64,000 nucleotides of DNA from Saccharicrinis sp050589685 (GTDB lineage: Bacteria; Bacteroidota; Bacteroidia; Bacteroidales; Marinilabiliaceae), in NCBI RefSeq assembly GCF_050589685.1, contig NZ_JBNGOS010000010.1, positions 62,001 through 126,000 on the forward strand, read 5' to 3'. This document shows, one piece after another, positions 10,001-17,318 of the stretch. Every line of letters begins with the position of its first letter. Position 1 is the stretch's first letter. The position numbers were made by a program, and so were the translations under genes. The notes under the pieces were generated by a model that saw nothing but the letters and a program-made list of their open reading frames with translations, made no database searches and was not told the DNA's origin.

Positions 10001-10384
10001 GAAACCACTTTCCAAACCGGCTTCCCGCGCAAACGAACGTATTATTTTCTGGAAAAAACTATCTATGGTACTTACCGAAAAAAAAGAGAAGTCATGTAGC
10101 AAGTAACTCAAAAGCACTTTCGCTCTATGTCTTACCTGTTTGTCGCTTAGTTTAAATTCCACAATCAGATCGCTCACATAATCATCTGTTTTGCTGGCAG
10201 ATATTTCATACAGTTTTTCAAGTATGCGGCTTTTCATTTCGCCGGTAGCCTTGTTGGTAAAAGTTACGGCCAGGGTATGTATGTAGTTTGTTGGGTTTTT
10301 AAACAGAAGGAACAGAAATTCTTTGGTGAGCGTAAAGGTTTTTCCAGAACCGGCTGAGGCCTTATATATTTTAAGTTTTGACAT
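7100..10384 (-). CDS. AddA-type UvrD-family helicase with RecB nuclease domain
   Basis: A 1094-residue UvrD/Rep superfamily 1 helicase. Walker A is ASAGSGKT at residues 9-16; Walker B and neighbours are NFMIDEFQDTSKLQW; later helicase motifs are GDVKQSIYRWR, IMTIHKSKGLEFKVV and NLLYVALTR. The C-terminus carries a RecB-type PD-(D/E)XK nuclease: DRVVFLNNEVHIIDYKFGD followed by Q..QYIRH. This is the architecture of AddA, which with AddB processes double-strand breaks for RecA recombination. No AddB gene is beside it. The start is set by the Walker A position and directly follows a 15-bp hairpin in the leader. A stand-alone AddA-like enzyme of another pathway is the alternative. Confidence 0.9.
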   Translation of the reverse strand: MSKLKIYKASAGSGKTFTLTKEFLFLLFKNPTNYIHTLAVTFTNKATGEMKSRILEKLYEISASKTDDYVSDLIVEFKLSDKQVRHRAKVLLSYLLHDFSFFSVSTIDSFFQKIIRSFAREAGLESGFKIELNTPKILQKAVDHLLMKVDLPENSHLKDWLVQFAEQKLNQGKSWNLGNDLHKLGSEIFNELFQLESRDIFNVISNKEQMQDYLNRIQAIINGFESKIKTLGEEGSTAIKRSGLNYDLFTGKSRTPVKYFEKLKILDKLEPGSTLLKIIDEPEKWGRKDNPPAVNQQISELYPLLNMLVKKAVDLMEREYENYVTAKVISQNYFALGIIADISNEVQAICRDENMFLIADSSHFLNKIIDQNDTPFIYEKIGTRFQNFMIDEFQDTSKLQWLNFKPLVDNSLSSGETSLIVGDVKQSIYRWRNSDWNLLAGKVEHDFKQHGSEGLTLNKNWRSLSNIVGFNNALFVSGAGYIQNDFNRLFSDFIKDEETISEFGSKISRAYADAFQELPEKQEPDQGHIKSKFLAPDKELSYDERMLAEMVENIETLVEKGYQYSDFCILVRKKGEGETVANALLSGAYSEEGRVIPVISNESLFLSGSSAVNFMMAQIKFLQNPNNLILKAEMVLSRAILERKEKTGTVEVGKHFDFDEEIGFAKKEFDWINELLTQRQKPLLELVELLAHKLPGEIKEKQGVFIQALINCTNQFIKDHYPDLTAFIDWWDDKGIREAVAVPDDQDAIKIMTIHKSKGLEFKVVIVPYCNWKLDSEIKSNIIWCRPNKAPFDQIKLLPVTYTSQLRNTIFKEEYFQERLYQYVDSLNLLYVALTRCCEVLVTFGNTPSKNSKGELKSVSDLMYYAINHHQMTEKNGYIDLAGSWDGENGLFSYGKIPEQVLNDKKEQEILSETLKPFSNKLLSDENIAIKTDSDGYFSSDGGQSKVNYGKVMHEAFEFIQTIDDIDIALTRMIFEGKISKSDKEILKEQIAELVSKPDTKEWFNPEHRAKAENAILTKNGTYRPDRVVFLNNEVHIIDYKFGDIEEPKYEKQVSQYIRHVKKMGHPNVKGFIWYVSLDKIVPVSTEAIQGSLF

Positions 10385-10386
10385 GT

Positions 10387-10420
10387 ACTATTGCTATTTT
10401 ATCGCTAAAATAGCAATAGT
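10387..10420 (-). promoter_or_regulatory. 15-bp inverted repeat touching the addA-like start codon
   Basis: CTATTGCTATTTTA (10388-10401), loop TCGC, and TAAAATAGCAATAG (10406-10419) pair perfectly, and the flanking A/T pair makes 15 bp. The right end is 2 bp from the ATG (10382-10384). There is no U-tract, so it is more likely a translational hairpin or an operator than a terminator. Confidence 0.7.
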
Positions 10421-10667
10421 TTTCTAAAAAAGACAGGCAGTCCCAAACCATCCCAATTTATTCTAAACCGAATGAGCTAATAATTCCAGTCTTACTAAAT
10501 AAAACACTATTTAAAAAATACTGCCCGCCTTTTTTAACTATCACTATCGAGCCTGATTAATTCATGAATTTTTGTAATTAAATATGAATAGATCAGGTAA
10601 GCAAGCCAAAACCAATCAAGGTCTATTTATTAAAATTATGAAGGCATACTGTCTTGGTATGTTCGCG

Positions 10668-11660
10668 TTATTCGATATCCTCTGCTGCGATAAAACCTTC
10701 CGAAACAACTGTCATTTTAATGTTTTGGCGGTGCACAATTTGTGCCGGCAACAAGATAGCAGGTACAAGCCTTTTACCATTGTTAACGGTTAGATTCATG
10801 TTCGAAGGAGCTTCTCCATCGGCAATTTTTATGGCAGCGTTGGCAGCGGCAAAAGCCATCGATTCAATGGGTTTGTAAATGGTCATGGTTTGTATACCGC
10901 CCGCAATATTACGTATTGCTTCAATATCGGCATCCTGACCTGCAACCAACACCCTGCCATCCATATTGTGTTCTTTCAGCGCACTGATAACACCTGCAGC
11001 AATAGCGTCATTGCCCGCAATTACGGCATCTAAAGCAGTATCAACGTTGGTTAAATAATCGTTGGTGATTTTATAGCCCTCATGCAACGACCATGTATCG
11101 GAAAATTTACTAAATACAATTTCAATATCACCTCTTTCAACAAGAGGCTGTAATACATTCATTTGCCCCAGGTTAAGCAAGTATGCGTTATTGTCGATTA
11201 CAGAACCGCCCACAATTCCGTATTTGCCTTTGGGCTTTATTTTAGTGAGGTAATTGGCTTGCAATTCTCCAACCGCAATATTGTCGGTCGATATATAATA
11301 ATCTAGGTTACAATCCTTTATTAAGCGGTCATAGGAAATAACCGGCACGTAATTTTTGTGCGCATATCTGACTATGTTACCTGCTTTTTTCGAGTCAACC
11401 GGAACAACAATTAGTACTTCTACTCCGTTTGCGATCATCTCTTTGGCCTGGTCCTCTTGTTTGTCTGGATCTGAATCAGCTATTGCCACAACACAGGTTC
11501 CGCCAAGCTCAACAACCTTTTCTTCAATCAGCTTCATATCTTTTTTCCAACGTTCTCGTTCTAAGGTGTCCATCAGCAGACCTACTTTGGGTTTGTTTTT
11601 ACAGCTAGTAACTATTAGTATTCCAAATGCTAAGATTAATAGGATTTTTAGTGCTTTCAT
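10668..11660 (-). CDS. Periplasmic sugar-binding lipoprotein (XylF/RbsB type), orphan
   Basis: A lipoprotein signal ending ILIVTSC precedes a type I periplasmic-binding-protein fold (Peripla_BP_4). Recognisable segments are VGLLMDTLERERWKKDM, VEVLIVVPVDSKKAGN, VPVISYDRLIKDCNLDYYIS, and near the end DAVIAGNDAIAAGVISAL and VAGQDADIEAIRNI. These are typical of D-xylose-binding XylF. The protein would bind a pentose or similar sugar in the periplasm. No ABC permease or ATPase gene is nearby, so it may serve a remote transporter or a signalling receptor. Gram-negative XylF proteins are usually soluble; the lipid anchor is a difference. The gene stands alone between AddA and MazG on the minus strand. 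Confidence 0.88.
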   Translation of the reverse strand: MKALKILLILAFGILIVTSCKNKPKVGLLMDTLERERWKKDMKLIEEKVVELGGTCVVAIADSDPDKQEDQAKEMIANGVEVLIVVPVDSKKAGNIVRYAHKNYVPVISYDRLIKDCNLDYYISTDNIAVGELQANYLTKIKPKGKYGIVGGSVIDNNAYLLNLGQMNVLQPLVERGDIEIVFSKFSDTWSLHEGYKITNDYLTNVDTALDAVIAGNDAIAAGVISALKEHNMDGRVLVAGQDADIEAIRNIAGGIQTMTIYKPIESMAFAAANAAIKIADGEAPSNMNLTVNNGKRLVPAILLPAQIVHRQNIKMTVVSEGFIAAEDIE

Positions 11661-11958
11661 AATGTGATGTTTTAGGAAGAAATTTAATTTTAATAATTTA
11701 CAAAAAATGATTCGGAAAGTAAAGCACTATCCCATTTAAAATTTAACATCTGTTTTCTGTCAATTATCATATTCTCCAAGGCACAGATAATGGAATAGTC
11801 CACAAAAAAATGAATTGGAAGGATAATGAAAGAAATATAGCACATGATATAGACTAAACATTAAGCGGGTGGATAAGATTTGTTTTATTTAGCATGCTTA
11901 AATCAAAAAACCTCTTTTATTTTGCCCGAATACATTACTTTAATTAAACAGCTACCTA

Positions 11959-12735
11959 CTACATACTCTCTTTTTTTGCTTCTTCCCAAATCTTGTCCAT
12001 TTCTTCCAACGACATTGCTTTTAAATCCAATCCTTGTTTTATGGTTTTGTCTTCCAAATAATTAAAGCGTTGAATAAACTTACGGTTGGTTCTTTCTAAC
12101 GCGTTTTCGGGGTTTACACCATATAATCGAGCGGTGTTAATAATGGAAAATAACAAATCACCAAATTCAGCTTCAATCTTATCTTGGTCTCCTCTAGCAA
12201 TTTCTTCTTTTACTTCCTGCAGTTCTTCTTGAACCTTGTCCCAAACTTGTTCGCGGTTTTCCCAGTCAAAACCAACGCCGCGGGCTTTGTCCTGTATCCT
12301 GTTGGCTTTAACCAAGGCAGGCAACGAATCCGGAACTCCTTCCAAAACGGATTTGTTGCCTCCTTTTTCCTTTAACTTTAAACGCTCCCAGTTTTCTTCA
12401 ACCTCTTTGGCATCATTTACCTTGGTGTCGCCAAAGATATGGGGGTGCCGGTAAACCAGTTTTTCGTTCAATGATTTGATGACATCTTTAATGGTGAACT
12501 GTTGTTTTTCCTCACCAATTTTCGCATAAAACACTATATGCAGTAATAAGTCGCCTAATTCTTTCTTTATCAGGGTCGCATCGTTTTTTATGATGGCATC
12601 CGCCAATTCGTAGGTTTCTTCAATGGTAAGGGTCCTGAGTGTTTCATTGGTCTGTTGTTTGTCCCAGGGGCATTTTTCCCTGAGTTCGTCCATTATTATT
12701 AATAACTCTTCAAAAGCAGTTAATTTTTCTTGCAT
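11959..12735 (-). CDS. mazG: Nucleoside triphosphate pyrophosphohydrolase MazG
   Basis: Two MazG domains in tandem over 258 residues, the usual length. The first has CPWDKQQTNETLRTLTIEETYELADAI and KKELGDLLLHIVFYAKI, giving the EExxE and ExxD magnesium-binding pattern. The second repeats it with VQEELQEVKEEIARGDQDKIEAEFGDLLFSIIN. MazG hydrolyses NTPs and dNTPs to monophosphates and pyrophosphate, cleaning aberrant nucleotides and lowering ppGpp in E. coli. Divergent from phoH. A perfect -7 box lies 35 bp upstream on the minus strand. Confidence 0.96.
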   Translation of the reverse strand: MQEKLTAFEELLIIMDELREKCPWDKQQTNETLRTLTIEETYELADAIIKNDATLIKKELGDLLLHIVFYAKIGEEKQQFTIKDVIKSLNEKLVYRHPHIFGDTKVNDAKEVEENWERLKLKEKGGNKSVLEGVPDSLPALVKANRIQDKARGVGFDWENREQVWDKVQEELQEVKEEIARGDQDKIEAEFGDLLFSIINTARLYGVNPENALERTNRKFIQRFNYLEDKTIKQGLDLKAMSLEEMDKIWEEAKKESM

Positions 12736-12769
12736 CAGTTTTATTTTGGAATTGATATTTTATTAAGTT

Positions 12770-12777
12770 CAAATGTA
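12770..12777 (-). promoter_or_regulatory. -7 box of mazG
   Basis: Read on the minus strand this is TACATTTG, a perfect TAnnTTTG, 35 bp before the mazG ATG. No clear TTG lies at the expected -33 distance. Confidence 0.4.
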
Positions 12778-12842
12778 AAAATATCCATCCACTTTATTAA
12801 TATTTGTTGTTAATTTGTATTCTTTATTACCCATATATATAT

Positions 12843-13796
12843 ATGATAGAAAAACTGATATACCTTGATTCTGTAGATTTAATTGAGTTTTTGGGCGTGA
12901 AGAACGTAAAGCTCGAATTGATTAGGAGCAAATTTCCTAAGCTGCGTATTATTGCGCGCGGCGATTGGCTCAAGGCAATGGGAGAAGAGGAGGAAGTCGC
13001 TTTCTTTGAAGAGAAAGTTCACCTGCTACTCGATCATTATAACGAATACAATGTGTTGAGCGAACATTCCATATTTGAAATTATAGATAGTGGCACGGTT
13101 GGAAAAACCAAAGAGGTTGATGATGTTATATTATATGGGATTAATGGAAAACCCATCAAAGGCAGAACTACCAACCAACAGCTCTTTGTGCGGGAATACG
13201 AAAAAAATGACCTTATTTTTGCGGTGGGGCCAGCAGGTTCGGGCAAAACATATACGGCCATCGCATTGGCAGTTAGGGCATTGAAGAGAAGGGAGGTACG
13301 CAGGATTATTTTAAGCCGGCCGGCAGTGGAAGCAGGGGAGAAGCTCGGCTTTTTACCTGGCGACATGAAGGAAAAAATTGATCCATATTTGCAACCGTTG
13401 TACGATGCTTTGCAGGACATGATTCCGGCTGCCAAACTAAAGGACTATATGGAGAACGGGACCATACAGATTGCCCCGTTGGCTTTTATGCGCGGCAGGA
13501 CTTTAAACGAGGCATTTGTGATTTTGGACGAAGCCCAAAACACAACGGTAAACCAGATAAAGATGTTCCTGACCCGCATGGGTCAAAGCACCAAATATGT
13601 GGTCACGGGAGACATAACCCAAATAGATCTTCCCCGTAAATCCATGTCCGGACTGGTGCAAGCCATGCGAATCTTAAACAAAGTGAAAGGTATAAAGATA
13701 ATCAATTTTGATGTCAGGGATATTGTACGCCATCCTTTGGTGAAAAAGATCGTGGAGGCCTACGATAAAGAGAAACCCGAAAAGTACGAGGAATAA
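12843..13796 (+). CDS. PhoH-family ATPase
   Basis: Start chosen at the ATG of MIEKLIYLD. A longer frame from a TTG at 12804 only adds residues unlike the family and overlaps the likely promoter. The protein has a small N-terminal PhoH-type domain and a P-loop ATPase: Walker A GPAGSGKTYTA, the family block SRPAVEAGEKLGFLPGD, Walker B FVILDEAQN, and sensor VVTGDITQIDLP. The about 317-residue size is normal. PhoH proteins are cytoplasmic ATPases linked to RNA metabolism; the exact activity in Bacteroidota is not settled. The gene is divergent from mazG and precedes an FKBP lipoprotein on the same strand. Confidence 0.93.
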   Translation: MIEKLIYLDSVDLIEFLGVKNVKLELIRSKFPKLRIIARGDWLKAMGEEEEVAFFEEKVHLLLDHYNEYNVLSEHSIFEIIDSGTVGKTKEVDDVILYGINGKPIKGRTTNQQLFVREYEKNDLIFAVGPAGSGKTYTAIALAVRALKRREVRRIILSRPAVEAGEKLGFLPGDMKEKIDPYLQPLYDALQDMIPAAKLKDYMENGTIQIAPLAFMRGRTLNEAFVILDEAQNTTVNQIKMFLTRMGQSTKYVVTGDITQIDLPRKSMSGLVQAMRILNKVKGIKIINFDVRDIVRHPLVKKIVEAYDKEKPEKYEE

Positions 13797-13864
13797 CCTA
13801 AAGAGAGGAGGCAACCGGTTGAGTTAAGTTGTCTCATTGATTTAAATACAAATTATTAAAATTT

Positions 13865-14332
13865 ATGATGAAAAAAGTTTTAGTTGCCATTATTGTTGCC
13901 ATAGGGCTTATTAGCTGTTCCGACGATTCAGATATTTTTGAATCGGTTGATTATGCAGAGCGGGATGAACAAATAATCCAGGATTATTTTATTGCCAACA
14001 ACATAATAGATACCATTGCAACTCCATATGGTGTATATATAGAGCATTTGTTGGAGGGAACGGGCGATAACCCGACAATAAACGATAGCGTTACGGTTAA
14101 TTATAGCTTATACACTATTCCTGATAATAATTTAATCGAAGCATCCGCCGATCCGGTAACCTTTAAACTTTCAGATCTCATCACCGGTTGGCAAATTGGA
14201 ATCCCGCATATGAGTGAGGGTGGAGAAGCAAATTTATATATTCCAAGCAGTTATGCTTACAGGGGAACCTATAGCCCTTTAGCCGATGATGTATTGAAAT
14301 TTAAGATTACATTGGTAGATATTAAAGAGTGA
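13865..14332 (+). CDS. FKBP-type peptidyl-prolyl isomerase lipoprotein
   Basis: The signal MKKVLVAIIVAIGLISC ends in a lipobox and is followed by SDDSD, an acidic stretch like the lipoprotein surface-export signals of Bacteroidota. The C-terminal domain matches FKBP: a GTG with NDSVTVNYSLYT, then SDLITGWQIGIPHMSEGGEANLYIPSSYAYR and a closing LKFKITLVDIKE. The usual F/W residues of the active pocket are partly kept (W in GWQIG, Y in SYAYR). It would assist folding of envelope proteins by cis-trans prolyl isomerisation. It may start at either of two adjacent ATGs. A strong terminator follows. Confidence 0.9.
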   Translation: MMKKVLVAIIVAIGLISCSDDSDIFESVDYAERDEQIIQDYFIANNIIDTIATPYGVYIEHLLEGTGDNPTINDSVTVNYSLYTIPDNNLIEASADPVTFKLSDLITGWQIGIPHMSEGGEANLYIPSSYAYRGTYSPLADDVLKFKITLVDIKE

Positions 14333-14367
14333 TTTGAATATAACCAAATTACAGACCATCAATCACA

Positions 14368-14408
14368 AAAAAAGCTGTCTCATCATTTATGTTTGAGACA
14401 GCTTTTTT
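14368..14408. terminator. Bidirectional terminator between FKBP and clpC
   Basis: AAAAAAGCTGTCTCA (14368-14382) pairs perfectly with TGAGACAGCTTTTTT (14394-14408) around an 11-base loop. A/T runs on both sides make it work for both convergent genes. Confidence 0.92.
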
Positions 14409-14444
14409 CATTTATTGGTTTCGATCCATGCAGGATACACCTTG

Positions 14445-16985
14445 CTAGTTTTCACTCGCATCCGAATCTTTAATTGCCTCAACGTTTTTTTCTATGGACG
14501 AGAATATCTTTTCATCCTTTTCGTTAAAGTCTACTTTGATGATATCACCTTCTGTGACGGAAGCTTGAATAATTACTTCCGCCATCTCGTCTTCCAGGTA
14601 TTTTTGGATAGCTCTTTTCAGCGGACGGGCACCAAAGTTAGTGTCAAAACCTTTGGACGCGATATAATCTTTCGCCTTATCCGTCAGTTGCAATTTATAT
14701 CCTAACGATTCTACACGGTCATATAAACCTTTAAGCTCGATGTCAATGATTTTGAAGATATGTTCTTTGTCAAGCGTGTTGAATACAACAACGTCATCTA
14801 TACGGTTGATAAACTCAGGGGCAAACGCTTTTTTCAACGCTTTTTGAATAACATGTCGGGCATGGTCCGAATCGGATTCCCTACTGCTGGGCTGAAAACC
14901 GACACCTCTACCGAAATCTTTCAATTCGCGACTACCGATATTGGAAGTCATGATGATTATGGTATTTTTAAAATCCACCCTACGTCCCAAGCTGTCTGTC
15001 AATCTACCTTCGTCTAATACTTGTAGCAACAAGTTAAAAACGTCAGGGTGAGCCTTTTCAATCTCGTCCAGCAGAATCACGGAGTATGGCCTTCTTCTTA
15101 CCTTCTCAGTCAGCTGACCGCCTTCTTCGTAACCCACGTACCCCGGAGGCGCTCCAACCAAACGGGAAACCGAGAATTTCTCCATATATTCACTCATGTC
15201 GATACGGATCAGCGCATCTGTTGAATCGAACAGGTATTTCGCCAACACCTTGGCCAAATGTGTTTTACCAACCCCTGTAGGTCCCAGGAACACAAATGAG
15301 CCAATCGGTCTGTTCGGATCTTTAAGCCCTGCGCGGTTCCGTTGTATGGCTTTAACAATCTTCTGAATAGCCTCTTCCTGTCCGATAACACTACCCTTCA
15401 ATTGATCTCCCATCTGAAGAAGCCTGAACCCTTCTGCTTGTGCCACTCTTTGAACCGGGATACCTGTCATCATGGCAACCACTTCTGCCACTTTCTCAAT
15501 ATCAACGGTTTCTCGGTGTTGCTGAAGTTCCTGTTCCCATTTCGACTTGGCAATGTTCAGTTCTTCCAAATAGGTCTTTTCCTTATCCCTGAAGCTGGCT
15601 GCCAATTCAAAGTTCTGTGCTTTTACCGCTTTAATCTTGTTTTCCTTGGTTTCCTCGATTTGCTCTTCCAGCTTTAAAATAGTTTCAGGAACAATGATAT
15701 TAGAAATATGAACACGAGAGCCCGCTTCGTCCAAAGCATCAATAGCTTTGTCTGGTAAATGACGGTCGGTGATATATCTTTCAGTTAGCTTTACACAGGC
15801 ATCAATTGCCTCTTCGGTAAAAGATACGTTGTGATGGTCTTCGTATTTCTCTTTAATATTGTTAAGTATTTCTATCGTTTCCTCAATAGTTGTCGGTTCC
15901 ACCATTACTTTCTGGAAACGTCTTTCCAGGGCACCGTCTTTTTCGATATGCTGTCGGTACTCATCTAAAGTGGTTGCACCAATACATTGAATATCGCCGC
16001 GGGCCAGGGCAGGCTTAAGCATGTTGGCGGCGTCCAGAGAACCTGTTGCACCACCCGCGCCTACAATGGTATGTATCTCGTCGATAAATAAGATAATATT
16101 CGGATTTTTTGAAAGCTCATTTAATATGGCTTTCATTCTTTCCTCAAACTGACCTCTATATTTTGTGCCAGCCACAATCGAGGCCAGGTCAAGCGTCACC
16201 ACTCTTTTATCGAATAGCACGCGTGATACTTTCTTTTGGTGGATGCGGATAGCCAATCCTTCCGCAATAGCAGACTTACCTACACCCGGCTCGCCAATTA
16301 AAATGGGGTTGTTCTTTTTACGTCGGCTTAAAATTTGCGCCAATCTTTCAATTTCCCCTTCGCGACCCACAATGGGATCCAGCTTCCCGTCTTCGGCAGC
16401 CTGGGTAATGTCGATACCAAAATTGTCTAACACAGGTGTGTCGGACCCTTTGGAGCCACTGGTTGAACGAGGCGCGTCTGAACCGCCTCCCGAGGAAAAA
16501 GGACTGTCTTGATCATCGTCCTCCGGCAAGTCTGCCTTGGCCAAAGGCTCGTTGTTTGTCATCAATCCTTTTACTTTTTCGTAATTAATCTTTTCTTCTG
16601 CCATAAGTTCAGGTATAAATCCATTGTTGTCCTTTAATAATGCCAAAAGCAAATGCCCGGTATTAATATTCTCGCTTTTTACCGAACGGGCCTCCAGATA
16701 AATCAACCGTAAAATTCTTTCCGATGATTTTAGTAGGGGAATATGTTCAGTATGTTCTAATACAACATTTGTTTTCAGCTTTGATTCGATGCTTCTTTTT
16801 AGGTTATCCAGATCAACCTGCAATTGTTCCAGTATTTCTATGGCCGTACCTTCACCTTCCCTTAAAAGGCCAAGTAAAAGGTGTTCCGGTGAAATATAAG
16901 GGTTGCCCAAACGCTCGGCTTCTTCTTTGGAAAAACCTATCACATCATTAATCCTTTGAGAAAAATTCAAATTCATTGGATACAT
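14445..16985 (-). CDS. clpC: ClpC-type AAA+ unfoldase
   Basis: An 846-residue Hsp100 protein. Two Clp_N repeats occupy about residues 1-145, AAA-1 has Walker A GEPGVGKSAIAEGLA, and AAA-2 has GPTGVGKTHLAKVLA with Walker B VILLDEIEKAHPDVF. The middle domain includes a UVR motif (KAQNFELAASFRDKEK), the mark of ClpC rather than ClpB or ClpA. It unfolds proteins for the ClpP peptidase in the cytoplasm and is usually used in stress proteolysis. No clpP or adaptor mcsAB gene is here. The start may be the first ATG (MYPMNLNF) or the one three codons later; MNLNFSQR matches the family better. Divergent from gyrA across 333 bp. Confidence 0.96.
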   Translation of the reverse strand: MYPMNLNFSQRINDVIGFSKEEAERLGNPYISPEHLLLGLLREGEGTAIEILEQLQVDLDNLKRSIESKLKTNVVLEHTEHIPLLKSSERILRLIYLEARSVKSENINTGHLLLALLKDNNGFIPELMAEEKINYEKVKGLMTNNEPLAKADLPEDDDQDSPFSSGGGSDAPRSTSGSKGSDTPVLDNFGIDITQAAEDGKLDPIVGREGEIERLAQILSRRKKNNPILIGEPGVGKSAIAEGLAIRIHQKKVSRVLFDKRVVTLDLASIVAGTKYRGQFEERMKAILNELSKNPNIILFIDEIHTIVGAGGATGSLDAANMLKPALARGDIQCIGATTLDEYRQHIEKDGALERRFQKVMVEPTTIEETIEILNNIKEKYEDHHNVSFTEEAIDACVKLTERYITDRHLPDKAIDALDEAGSRVHISNIIVPETILKLEEQIEETKENKIKAVKAQNFELAASFRDKEKTYLEELNIAKSKWEQELQQHRETVDIEKVAEVVAMMTGIPVQRVAQAEGFRLLQMGDQLKGSVIGQEEAIQKIVKAIQRNRAGLKDPNRPIGSFVFLGPTGVGKTHLAKVLAKYLFDSTDALIRIDMSEYMEKFSVSRLVGAPPGYVGYEEGGQLTEKVRRRPYSVILLDEIEKAHPDVFNLLLQVLDEGRLTDSLGRRVDFKNTIIIMTSNIGSRELKDFGRGVGFQPSSRESDSDHARHVIQKALKKAFAPEFINRIDDVVVFNTLDKEHIFKIIDIELKGLYDRVESLGYKLQLTDKAKDYIASKGFDTNFGARPLKRAIQKYLEDEMAEVIIQASVTEGDIIKVDFNEKDEKIFSSIEKNVEAIKDSDASEN

Positions 16986-17318
16986 CTTTTCTAGTTTCTA
17001 TTACAATTACCGTACAATTAAGTTCAATGCTGACATTTCAACAGACTGACTTACTGATTATGTCAAATCTTCCGTTATTCATGCCAATAATGTAATGCAT
17101 TGTTAATTTAAAAGTACAATTTATTTTAAATTTCCCATGCAATAAAGCATAAAAATAGTAATAATTATGCGGATTCCAGAATGTTTATTGCTTGTTAATA
17201 AATTGTGTACTTTTTCCCTTTAATATTAGCACATAAATGACTAAATTAGGCCGTCCAAAAAACAGGCTGTGAAAGGCCTGTTTTCGTTTGTATATTCTAA
17301 TTCATAATTTAATATTAA
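16986..17318. other. Divergent clpC/gyrA intergenic region
   Basis: This 333-bp AT-rich spacer holds the promoters of both genes. No perfect TAnnTTTG box is seen; TTCGTTTG at 17283-17290 is one base off. The only marked structure is the hairpin at 17259-17284. Confidence 0.5.
17259..17284 (+). promoter_or_regulatory. Hairpin with T-run in front of gyrA
   Basis: AAAACAGGC (17259-17267) pairs with GCCTGTTTT (17276-17284) around an 8-base loop, 34 bp before the gyrA ATG. It ends in four T. It could be a weak attenuator, or lie upstream of the transcript start if TTCGTTTG (17283-17290) is the -7 box. Confidence 0.5.

Noticed and set aside
10387..10420. addA-like leader hairpin as a terminator
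   Set aside because: No T-run follows on either strand, and the stem lies directly before a start codon.
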